The notes beneath the pieces are model-generated. The model made no database searches. It was not told the DNA's origin and saw only the letters and a list, made by a program, of their open reading frames with translations. From G963422595 sp963422595 (lineage in GTDB: Bacteria > Pseudomonadota > Gammaproteobacteria > UBA4575): 64,000 bases of DNA. The position numbers were made by a program, and so were the translations under genes. The stretch spans positions 124,001-188,000 of the forward strand of contig OY730298.1 in assembly GCA_963422595.1 (NCBI GenBank). The letters are read 5' to 3'. Positions 53,718 to 63,500 of the stretch are shown here, in pieces (the first letter of the stretch is position 1; every line of letters begins with the position of its first letter).

Positions 53718-55400
53718 GTGACCAAACGCGAACCAACGCGAAATTTCTCTGCGACCGTCGTAGACGGAGTTGAACGTGCGCCCAGTCGCGCCATGCTGCG
53801 CGCGGTCGGCTTTAAGGACAGCGACTTCAATAAACCGCAAATCGGTATCGCATCGACCTGGAGTATGGTTACGCCGTGCAACATGCACATAGATAAACTT
53901 GCACAGCAAGCCGCGAAGGGCGCTGATCAGGCCGGAGGCAAGGCGGTAGTGTTCAACACCATTACCGTTTCAGACGGTATCTCGATGGGTACAGAGGGCA
54001 TGAAATATTCTTTGGTCTCACGGGAAGTTATTGCCGATTCCATAGAAACGGTGGTGGCCTGTGAAGGCTTTGATGGCGTTGTGGCAATCGGTGGCTGTGA
54101 TAAAAACATGCCCGGGTGCCTGATAGCAATGGCGCGCCTTAATCGGCCGTCGGTATTTGTTTACGGCGGCACCATTATGCCGGGGGAATATAAACGTACT
54201 AAGGTAGATATAGTTTCGGTGTTCGAGGCAGTTGGGCAACACGCCAAACGACAGTTATCCGACGACGATCTGAAACAAGTCGAATCTTTGGCCATACCGG
54301 GGCCCGGTTCTTGCGGCGGTATGTACACCGCAAACAGCATGGCATCCGCTATTGAGGCACTGGGCATGAGCCTGCCGAATAGCTCGGCGCAAAACGCGAT
54401 TTCACAAGACAAACGACAGGACTGCATGGCGGCCGGACAAGCGGTCATCAACTTAATTGAAAAAAATATCCTGCCTAAAGACATCATGACAAAGAAGGCA
54501 TTTCAAAACGCCATCGTTATAGTTACGGCTCTTGGCGGATCTACAAATGCGGTGTTACATTTGCTGGCAATGGCGCGCGCGATCGGAGTGAAGCTTGGTT
54601 TAGATGAGTTCACGCGCCTAGGTAAGAAAGTACCGGTACTGGCCGATCTGCGCCCCAGTGGTAAATACATGATGTCCGAATTAATTGAAATTGGCGGCAT
54701 ACGACCGTTAATGCGCATGCTGCTGGATAAAGGTCTGTTACATGGTGACACCCTTACGGTAACCGGAAAGACCCTGCGGCAAAATTTACGTGGCGTAAAA
54801 CCCTACCCAAAATCACAGGATATCGTTCGCAACTTTGCCAACCCAATTAAAAAAGACGGGCACTTAGTAATTCTGTACGGAAATCTCGCGCCCGCCGGGG
54901 CGGTAGCAAAAATCTCCGGCAAAGAGGGTTTACATTTCACTGGCAAGGCGCGCGTTTTCAGCTCTGAAGAAAAGGCCCTGAAAAAAATACTACACGGCGG
55001 CATTCACAAGGGGGATGTCGTGGTTATCCGTTATGAGGGGCCTAAGGGCGGCCCGGGGATGCGCGAAATGCTATCGCCAACTTCCGCAATCATGGGTAAA
55101 GGACTTGGCAGGGACGTGGCATTGATCACGGATGGACGCTTCTCGGGAGGCAGTCATGGCTTTGTGGTGGGCCATATCACCCCCGAGGCGGCGGTGGGGG
55201 GGCCGCTTGCGCTGGTAAAAAGTGGTGATCAAATAACCATTGATGCGCGCAAACGCGAGCTCAACGTGAAACTTTCCAAATCAGAGCTGGCACAACGGGC
55301 AAAGCAGTGGCGGTCTCCAAAACCCCGTTATAAATGCGGCGTTTTAGCTAAATATGCGCGACAGGTGCGATCTGCATCAGAAGGCGCAGTGACGGACTAG
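53718..55400 (+). CDS. ilvD: Dihydroxy-acid dehydratase
   Basis: IlvD converts dihydroxy acids to 2-keto acids in Val/Ile synthesis using an Fe-S cluster. The 560-aa protein has the cluster cysteines in GCDKNMPGC and GPGSCGGMYTANS and the C-terminal GGPGMREMLSPT and TDGRFSGGSHGF. The start is GTG at 53718. This is the shorter (about 560-aa) form, unlike the E. coli enzyme (616 aa). Confidence 0.95.
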   Translation: MTKREPTRNFSATVVDGVERAPSRAMLRAVGFKDSDFNKPQIGIASTWSMVTPCNMHIDKLAQQAAKGADQAGGKAVVFNTITVSDGISMGTEGMKYSLVSREVIADSIETVVACEGFDGVVAIGGCDKNMPGCLIAMARLNRPSVFVYGGTIMPGEYKRTKVDIVSVFEAVGQHAKRQLSDDDLKQVESLAIPGPGSCGGMYTANSMASAIEALGMSLPNSSAQNAISQDKRQDCMAAGQAVINLIEKNILPKDIMTKKAFQNAIVIVTALGGSTNAVLHLLAMARAIGVKLGLDEFTRLGKKVPVLADLRPSGKYMMSELIEIGGIRPLMRMLLDKGLLHGDTLTVTGKTLRQNLRGVKPYPKSQDIVRNFANPIKKDGHLVILYGNLAPAGAVAKISGKEGLHFTGKARVFSSEEKALKKILHGGIHKGDVVVIRYEGPKGGPGMREMLSPTSAIMGKGLGRDVALITDGRFSGGSHGFVVGHITPEAAVGGPLALVKSGDQITIDARKRELNVKLSKSELAQRAKQWRSPKPRYKCGVLAKYARQVRSASEGAVTD

Positions 55401-55492
55401 AGCAGTTTAATTGTCAGGCACGCCATAAATAGTTTAGGATTCCCTGCCTGACCGCTGATATTATTTAACAATATTTCTACAAGGAGCTGCTG

Positions 55493-56131
55493 ATGGCGAT
55501 ATCACCATCCCCGGAGGAATTGAAATCTATCATGGAGCGCAAAGGCAAGATGCGGCGTGAGGCCTATGACCGCCGCCAGGCACAGGAGAACAAGGACCAC
55601 ATCAGCGCGCAGGCCTGCGCGAAGTTCCTGACGCTACCCGAATACGCAAGCGCGAAAGTCGCGATGTGGTACATTGACTGTCGATCCGAGACGCGCACCA
55701 AACCTCAACTACTCGAAGAAGTAGCCAAAGGTGAAAAAAAAATTATCGTTCCTTATTGCACCGAAGACGAAAATGGCGAAAACAAGCTGGGCTTGTGGTG
55801 GATGCAAAGCCTGGAAGAAATGGTAGTGGGCAAATGGAAGATTCTTGAACCGCCCAGAGAAATGTGGGGCAATCCGGAAAAGGAAGTTGCGGCAGAGGAG
55901 CTGGATATCATCATGGTACCCGGCGTCGGCTTCGACAGAAAAGGTGGCCGCATGGGAAACGGACAAGGCTATTATGATCGTTTACTTGAGCAGGCGCGAC
56001 CCGACTGTCCACTCGTGGCATTGTGTTACGAGTCGCAACTGTTCGATGAAATTCTGGTCGCCCCACATGATATCTATATGGACAAAGTTATCACAGAAGA
56101 GGCGGTATATGCAGGCATTGGCCGAGGATAG
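55493..56131 (+). CDS. 5-formyltetrahydrofolate cyclo-ligase family protein
   Basis: This 212-aa protein has the family motifs MWYIDCRSETRT, VPGVGFDRKGGRMGNGQGYYDR and VALCYESQL near the C-terminus, which form the ATP/folate site. It converts 5-formyl-THF to methenyl-THF or acts on a related pterin. AAGGAG lies 7 nt before the ATG. It is 3 bp before ftr, so the pair is probably co-translated and could act in the same C1 route. Symbol left open because paralogues of unsettled substrate exist. Confidence 0.88.
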   Translation: MAISPSPEELKSIMERKGKMRREAYDRRQAQENKDHISAQACAKFLTLPEYASAKVAMWYIDCRSETRTKPQLLEEVAKGEKKIIVPYCTEDENGENKLGLWWMQSLEEMVVGKWKILEPPREMWGNPEKEVAAEELDIIMVPGVGFDRKGGRMGNGQGYYDRLLEQARPDCPLVALCYESQLFDEILVAPHDIYMDKVITEEAVYAGIGRG

Positions 56132-56134
56132 CTC

Positions 56135-57064
56135 ATGACAGCAAAAATTGACGATACTTACGCGGAAGCATTTAAAAGCCTTTATACAGAGTTTTTAATC
56201 ACCGCGCGCGACCGCAAATGGCTCGATCACGCCGTAGCCGCTGCCACTGGCAACGCCTCAAGCTCTATCTTATGCGATTGCGAGGCCGGCCTGGATCGCT
56301 ATGTCGGCACTGGCGGTGACGAAAGTTTCAAAACCCCGGACGGACGCCCCGGCGCGATCGTGCAGTTACACGTGCCACGTTTTCGTAAAGACCGGGTTAA
56401 AGCACTCGAACGCGCGGCATTAGTGCGTATCAGTCAGAACGTTCTGACTTGTCCTACGGCCGCATGTTTTAATCTGCTCGATTCCGAAGAGTATTACCAC
56501 ATGGGTCGCAAAGTCGCCTACTTTGGGAATGGCTACCAAAAACGTATTCAGCGGTTTGGACGTAAAATGTGGTGGATCCCTATTCTTGGTGGCGAATTCA
56601 TCCTGGATCGGCGTCTCGGTTATACCGAAGGGCTTATGGGCGGCAATTTATGGTTCTTCGGCGACAGCACAGATGCGGCTCTGGCGGCCGCAGAAAAAGG
56701 CGTTGAAGCTATCCTGCCCATGCCGGGCGTGATCACCACGTTCCCGGGGGGTATCGCCAGCAGCGGTTCTAAAGCTGGCAGTAATTACGATTTCACCATA
56801 GCCAGCACCTACGAAAAATTTTGTCCCCTGCTCCAAAGCAATGCCGGTGTAGAGGCCGCACTGCCCACCGGAGTACAGTGTGTAATGGAGATCATTATGA
56901 ATGGCCAAGGCATGCAGCCCATCATCGACGCAACTCAAGCTGCAATTAGGGCCGCAGTGGAAATTCCTGGACTAATCATGATTTCAGCGGGTAATTATGG
57001 TGGACGTTTGGGCAAAAGCTTTATCTTCCTGCATCCCGACAAACAGCCAAGCCCGGCAAATTAA
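56135..57064 (+). CDS. ftr: Formylmethanofuran:tetrahydromethanopterin formyltransferase
   Basis: Ftr (FhcD) moves formyl groups between tetrahydromethanopterin and methanofuran, a key step of H4MPT-linked formaldehyde oxidation in methylotrophs. The 309-aa protein contains CDCEAGLDR, TPDGRPGAIVQLHVPRFRKD, NVLTCPTAACFN and the C-terminal SAGNYGGRLGKSF, as in the bacterial enzyme. No other fhc subunits are present in the window, so it is an isolated gene next to a cyclo-ligase homologue and ilvD. Confidence 0.93.
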   Translation: MTAKIDDTYAEAFKSLYTEFLITARDRKWLDHAVAAATGNASSSILCDCEAGLDRYVGTGGDESFKTPDGRPGAIVQLHVPRFRKDRVKALERAALVRISQNVLTCPTAACFNLLDSEEYYHMGRKVAYFGNGYQKRIQRFGRKMWWIPILGGEFILDRRLGYTEGLMGGNLWFFGDSTDAALAAAEKGVEAILPMPGVITTFPGGIASSGSKAGSNYDFTIASTYEKFCPLLQSNAGVEAALPTGVQCVMEIIMNGQGMQPIIDATQAAIRAAVEIPGLIMISAGNYGGRLGKSFIFLHPDKQPSPAN

Positions 57065-57066
57065 AT

Positions 57067-57255
57067 AGTAAAGAAGAACAAGAACCTCGACCTTCAGCAC
57101 AACTCAGAGGCAAGAATCAAGAATTAAGAATTAAGAATCAAGAAAGAGGAAGAGAAAGAATAAAGAGGAAGAGAAAAGAACAAAAGCATGTATACACAGG
57201 ATTTACAGAATAATTTAAGGAAGTAAAAGGAAGTAAAAAGTAAGGAATAAGCAGT
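57067..57255. other. Purine-rich low-complexity tract
   Basis: Almost 190 bp of A and G on the plus strand between ftr and the adhesin. It includes tandem AAGAATC/AAGAATT heptamers (57113-57140) and GAAGAGAAAG runs. No gene. Such tracts can form unusual structures or result from replication slippage. It ends near a dispersed ACAGGAT repeat (57186-57208). Confidence 0.65.
57186..57208. repeat. Dispersed intergenic repeat, copy 4
   Basis: Contains GCATGTATACACAGGATT, within the purine-rich tract. Confidence 0.45.
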
Positions 57256-57287
57256 AAAAACAGCAGGACCAGCAGGGTTCAGGGTTT

Positions 57288-57358
57288 AATTGCTGCGAGG
57301 GGTTTTATCCCGACCGGTGATCCGGGGCAGGCCCAGTGGCCTGCCCCTTGCAGCAATT
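57288..57358. repeat. Nested inverted repeat between ftr and the adhesin
   Basis: An inner 10-bp perfect stem (57324-57333 with 57338-57347, loop CAGT) lies inside an outer 15-bp stem with one mismatch (57288-57302 with 57344-57358). The two stems share four bases and so compete partly. No T-run follows on either strand, but it separates two convergent genes and could act as a bidirectional terminator or as a mobile palindromic element. Confidence 0.65.
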
Positions 57359-57370
57359 CAGAAAACCCCA

Positions 57371-57515
57371 ACATCGGTCTCTACTTTGCCAGCTTCATCG
57401 CGCAACTCAACTTCGCCGCGGCCAATACCGGCCATGCCCCATATCCCGGCTCCGGCCCGCGGTGTGTAGTGAATGTATGGAAGGATGCTGGTCATTTCCA
57501 GATCAACCTCGCCTA
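57371..57515 (-). pseudogene. Remnant copy of the adhesin's autotransporter barrel
   Basis: This 145-bp segment matches 58310-58454, inside the barrel-coding part of the adjacent adhesin gene, with nine mismatches. It lies beyond the stop codon of that gene, has lost the rest of the barrel and has no open frame of its own. It is a left-over of a duplicated adhesin gene or of a recombination exchange at the 3' end. Confidence 0.85.
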
Positions 57516-57537
57516 ATTCCCCTCGTATCCACACCGG

Positions 57538-60500
57538 TTACAGCTGGAGTTTCCACGACAGGAAGATACCGTGTTCGGTGTCACCGTCTGCGGTTTCCCG
57601 ACGCTCCCCTTCAAGGCTGAGGTCCATGCTCTCATTTGCCAGGATGTGTCCGCCCAGGCGGTAGCGCGTATCCTCATCGGTAGCCGATAACCCCCCGTAG
57701 GGCGTCACTTGCCAGCCGCGCGCGCGCGTCCGCATGCCATAACCAAGCTCCAGATTCAACCGCCCAGCCGCCGCAGTATCCGTAGCTGAAACTGCGTCTT
57801 CAACACCGGCTACTGAGATACCATTCCAGGTCTGTTGTACACCACTGGTGGGATTGCCCCACTCCGGAGTAAACGATAACCATAGCCCTTGTCCGTGCCC
57901 CTGCATACCGGCCTCGCCAACGGTCAACGACAGACTGCCTCCCCAGTCTTCAAACCCGGACTGCCGATGCGCAAAGGAGTAGCGCCCGCGTGCCGCAACG
58001 CTGAAACCGGAGGCCCGGTATTCCAGTCCGCCGCCGATCTCTGCCCCTACTCCGGTGTCGGCATCGCCATCGTCCCAGCGTCCCCCAAACTCTATACTGG
58101 GCCGCAGTACGGCATCCGTGGATAGCTGCCGTTCAGAGCTCATCTCCAGGGCTACTCGCGCGCGCCGTGCTACTCCTGTCACTTCGGCCAGCCGCAGTTT
58201 TCGATCTGACTTTAGTTGTACCGCAAAGGCGTCTGACTTCAGGGCAAAGTCAATGCCGTGCCAGCGGCTCAGTAGTTGACGTCCGCCTACCGCAGCCAGC
58301 AGCAGGTCGACATCGGTCTCTACTTTGCCAGCTTCATCGCGCAATTCAACTTCGCCGCGGCCAATACCGACCATGCCCCAGATCCCGGTTCCGGCTCGCG
58401 GGGTGTAGTGTATGTATGGAAGGATGCTGGTCATTTCCAGGTCAACTTCGCCTTCAATCGCGCCGCGGCTGCCGTCTGTGCGCAGGAAGTTGCCGGCTAC
58501 GCGGTAGTCGGCATCGCCGTCACTGTGGGTAATGGCTATTCCGGCGAGGGCGTTATGCTGTTTCCCAAAGCGGCGTTCTAAGCCGATGTAGCCGCTGTAT
58601 AGTTCGCCATCGGTGTCCAGTCGGTTGCTGGAGAAGCCACTGGCTGCGGCCCGGCCCCATAGGGTCCAATCGGCAGCAGTGTCGCCGTCAGCGGTGGTCA
58701 GGGGGATGGCAAAGTTGCTTTGGGTCAGTAGTTGCTTTGCGGATCGCAGTAGTTGTGGTTTGGTGTCACGGGCATACCAGTGTTGCCGGTCGGTAGCTGT
58801 CAGTGTGTCTTTGACTCTGGCCACGGCATCGGCGTCAAATGCGGATGTCAGGGCGGTACCGCCGAGGGTGACTTCGGGACGTGCCGCCGCAGTGGCGGTA
58901 AAGCGGTTGCTGATGATGTCTACGGCATCGGTGGCGGCGGTGCGCCCGAGCGCACTGAGTACGACGTCAAGGGCGCGCGCGCGTTGTTGTACGGCCGCGG
59001 CTTCTACGGTGATGCTGAACTGTAAGGTGGCGGTGTCGCCATCGGTGGCGGTGGCGGTGTAGGTGTATGAGGTTGTGTCATGCACTTGTGTCGGGGTGCC
59101 GTGAATGCGGCGGGTGGCGGCATCGAAGTTGACTCCGGCCGGCAGGCGGGGGTGTAGTCGGTAGGTGATGGTGCTATCGCCATTGGTGGCTTCGGGTAGT
59201 TGAAGCTCGCCAAGCGCTGCTCCCAGGGTCCATATGTGGTCGTCAATGGAGGCTGTGGTGAAGCCCAGCACCCGGGTGCCTACTACAATCGGAGAGAAGC
59301 TCTGGGTGTTGCCGCAGATGTATCCCGGCTGGTTGCCGGCGCCGGTCAGTTGTTCCCATTCGCTGTCTTGATCGGCAAGGTGGTATACCGCCGCATGGTC
59401 TGGCATGCCGGCGGGCCGTTGCAGGCAGACGGTGGCTTTTGAGGATGTTGGCAGTGGTGTGTCTATGTCAACGTCGACGTAGGCCGCCGCCGCTCCAAAG
59501 CTGACTCCGGCTTGTGGCGGGGGTAGTTGTTCAGGTGTGCGCCTGGAGAAGGTGGCTCGGGTGACGCGGTGATCAGATGGCAGTGCCAGTCGTATACCGG
59601 TGCCAGTTACGCGGGCATCGATTTTGTCGCCCTCTACACCAAGACTGCCAGGATCTGCACCTATGATGGTGAAACCACCCATGGTGACCGCCCGGGTGTG
59701 TCTGCGAGTGGCAGTGACGGTGTCGGTGTTGGTAATGGCGACGTCAATCGGGTCAATGCCGTGGTAGTTGGTATCGGTGCTGACGGCGGCGGCCAGGATG
59801 ATGGTGTAGTCCTGGTCGCCATCGGTAAGGGTGTCTGCCTGACCGGTTACGGTGACGGTCTGTGGGATATTCCAGTTGGTGGTGGTGAAGACCAGGCTGT
59901 TCTTGTCAACCGTACCTTCGGTGGTGTCGGAGCTGGATACGGCGATAGTGACGTTCGCCGAGGGCTGGGTGTCGAGTACCACGGTGAAGCTGTAGCTGCC
60001 GCCGTCTTCGGTGGTGGGGACGACGCTGTCAACGGTTCTGGTGCCGGTATGGATGATGCCCACGGATATAGCGATGCTGTCGCCAACGCTGTCGCGTACG
60101 GCTACGGTGATGCCCCCAGGTACGACCACAGGCGCGGCCGGGATTACGACGGCGGTGTAGGGGGATTGTGAGCCGGTAACGCTGCCGGCTACGGCCCGAA
60201 TGCGGAAGCTGTATTTAATACCGTTGGTGAGCCCGGGTACGGTGTAGTCGGTGGTGTCTTTGTCGCTGCCGGGGATGTCGTTCCAATCACCCCAGCTGCC
60301 GCGCTCGCCACCACCGGTCCATTGCAGTATCTGGTATCTGGTGATGTCGGGGTTGTTGGGGTTATCCCAGGTTAAGGTGACTTCGCTGTCGCCGGCCACC
60401 GCCTGCGGGCGGGCCGGGGTTTTCGGTGGCCCCGCTAACGGTGTCGCCTGCACGAGGTTGGACTCGGTCGTTATAAAACCGTTGGTCAATCCACGAATGC

Positions 60501-63500
60501 GGAAGCTGTAGGTGGTGTTGTTGGTGAGCCCGGTGACGAGGTAGTAGGCGTGTCTGGTGTTGATGGTGGCTGATATGTCGCTCCAGTCGCCAGTCTCGCT
60601 GTTGCCGCTCCAGTATTTGATCTGGTATTTGCTGATGGTGGTGTCGCGCTGATCTGTCAGGGTCGGATCACGCCAGATCAGCTCGACTTGTCTGTACCTG
60701 GCATGGGCACTGATTTGAGTAGACGCTTTCTGTACCGGCGGTGTCGCCGGGGTGGCACTGGCGGATCTGGATTTGACCCCGGCAATATTGCCGACCATCA
60801 CCCGAATGCGGAAGTGGTATTTGGTGCCGTTGGTCAAACCGGTCACCGGGGGGCTGTTGGTGGTGTCGGCATTACTGCCCGGCATGTCGGTCCATCTGCC
60901 GCTCTCGGGGCTGCCAGTCCAGTATTTGTATTGGTAGCTGGTGATGGCAGGATTGTTGGGGTGGTCCCAGGTTAGTGTGACTTGTCCGCTGTCAGCTACC
61001 GCCGTAAGACTGGTGGGTCCGGGCGGCGCTGCCGGCGCTGCCGACGGTGCCGCTACCAGCTTGACTCCGATGACACTGGATGCTGGCCCATAGGCCGCCG
61101 GCCCATGGGCGTAGTCACCGGCCACGGCCCGAATGCGGAAGTAGTATTTGACGCCGGTGGGTAAACCGGTCACTACGTGGCTGATGGTGTCTTTGTCGCT
61201 GCCGGGGATGTCGCTCCAGGCATTCCAGTCGGGTTTAGTCCCGATGTGTGCAATCGGCACGCCCCGCCGCCGGATCTGGTATTTGATGATGTCGGCATTG
61301 TTGGGATTACCCCAGCTTAGTGTTATTTGTCGGTCGCCGGGTACCGGTGCTACCGCAGTGACGACAGGCCTGTCGCCAGGCGCGGTCGGAGTGGGCCCGG
61401 GGGTCACGGTAATGACGTCGGAGGGCGCCCCGGTAACGTTGCCGGTGGCTACCGCCCGAATGCGGAAGTTGTACTCGGTGCCGTCGGTTAGACTCCGTAC
61501 TGAGCGGCTCTGCGTAGTCGCACTCATTGCACCTGTAAAGTCAGCCCAGCCACCGGCAGGTTCGGTATTGCCAGTCCATTGTTTATATTCGTAGTGGGTG
61601 ATGGCGAGGTTGTTGGGAATGCTCCAGCGGAACTTGACTTTGCCACTGCGTGCAATCACTTTGAGCCCGACCGGGGCCGCCGGTGCTGTCACGGCAGAGG
61701 AGGTCGCTGTGACGGTAGAGGTGGCAGCAGAGGTGAGTGATTCGGTGGCGCCGCCAGCATCGGTCCAGCTGACGGTGACGGTGATGGTGGCCCCAACGTC
61801 GGCTTGCTTGAGTACGTAGGTGCTACTGGTGGCGCCGCTGATGGCGGTGTTATCGCGTTTCCACTGATAGATGAAGATTAGATTGACCGGGCCGTCGGGG
61901 TCGGAGATGCTGGAGGTCGCCGCAATCAGGGTCTGGCCCTGGCTGGCGCTGCCGGTGATGGTGACGCTGCCGGTCGGTGGGTCGTTTATGTCCAATACGT
62001 TCGCGGTGGCAGCAGAGGTGAGTGATTCGGCGGTGCTGCCGCCATCGGTCCAGCTGACGGTGACGCTGATGACGGCCCCGACGTCGGCTTGCGTCAGGGT
62101 GTAGGTGCGGCCGGTGGCGCTGCTGATGGGATTCCCGCCACGGTTCCATTGGTAGCTGAAGATTAGATTGACCGGGCCGTCGGGGTCGACGATGGTGCTG
62201 GTATCCGCGGTCAGGGTCTGGCCCTGGGTGGCGGCGCCGGTGATGGTGACGCTGCCGGTCGGTGGGTCGTTTATGTCCAATACGTTCGCTGTCGCAGCCG
62301 AGGTAAGAGTTTCGACAGCACCGCCGCTGTCGGTCCAGCTCACGATGACGGTGATAGCCTTCCCGACGTCGGCCTGCGTCAGAATGTAGGTTCTACTGGT
62401 GGCACTGCTGATGTCAGTGCCATCGCGTTTCCATTGGTAGGTGAAGGTCAGACTGGCGGGGCCGTCGGGGTCAACTATCGTGCTGGTCACCGCAGTCAGT
62501 GTCTGCCCCTGGGTCACCGTGCCGCTGATGGTGACCGCCCCGGTCGGGGCGTCGTTTAGGTTCGCTACGTTCGCGGTCGCAGCAGAGGTAAGAGTTTCGA
62601 CAGCACCGCCGCTGTCGGTCCAGCTCACGATGACGGTGATAGCCTTCCCGACGTCGGCCTGCGTCAGAATGTAGGTTCTACTGGTGGCACTGCTGATGTC
62701 AGTGCCATCGCGTTTCCATTGGTAGCTGAAGGTCAGATTGCTGGGGCCGTCGGGGTCGGAGATGCCGGAGGTGTCTGCGGTCAGTGTCTGGCCCTGGGTC
62801 ACGGTGCCAGTGATGGTGACGCTGCCGGTCGGCGAGTCGTTTAGGTTCGCTACGTTCGCTGTCGCAGCAGAGGTAAGTGATTCGGCGGTGCTGCCGGCAT
62901 CGGTCCAGCTCACGATGACGGTGATAGCCTTCCCGACGTCGGCCTGCGTCAGAATGTAGGTTCTACTGGTGGCACTGCTGATGTCAGTGCCATCGCGTTT
63001 CCATTGGTAGGTGAAGGTCAGACTGGCGGGGCCGTCGGGGTCAACTATCGTGCTGGTCACCGCAGTCAGTGTCTGCCCCTGGGTCACCGTGCCGCTGATG
63101 GTGACCGCCCCGGTCGGGGCGTCGTTTAGGTTCGCTACGTTCGCGGTCGCAGCCGAGGTAAGAGTTTCGACAGCACCGCCGCTGTCGGTCCAGCTCACGA
63201 TGACGGTGATAGCCTTCCCGACGTCGGCCTGCGTCAGAATGTAGGTTCTACTGGTGGCACTGCTGATGTCAGTGCCATCGCGTTTCCATTGGTAGGTGAA
63301 GGTCAGATTGCTGGGGCCGTCGGGGTCGGAGATGCCGGAGGTGTCTGCGGTCAGTGTCTGGCCCTGGGTCACGGTGCCGGTGATGGTGACGCTGCCGGTC
63401 GGGGCGTCGTTTAGGTTCGCTACGTTCGCTGTCGCAGCAGAGGTAAGTGATTCGGCGGTGCTGCCGGCATCGGTCCAGCTCACAATGACGCTGATGGCCT

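Noticed and set aside
59527..60171. A 214-codon plus-strand frame inside the adhesin region
   Set aside because: It is glycine/valine-rich and opposite a strongly patterned coding frame, so it is a composition shadow.
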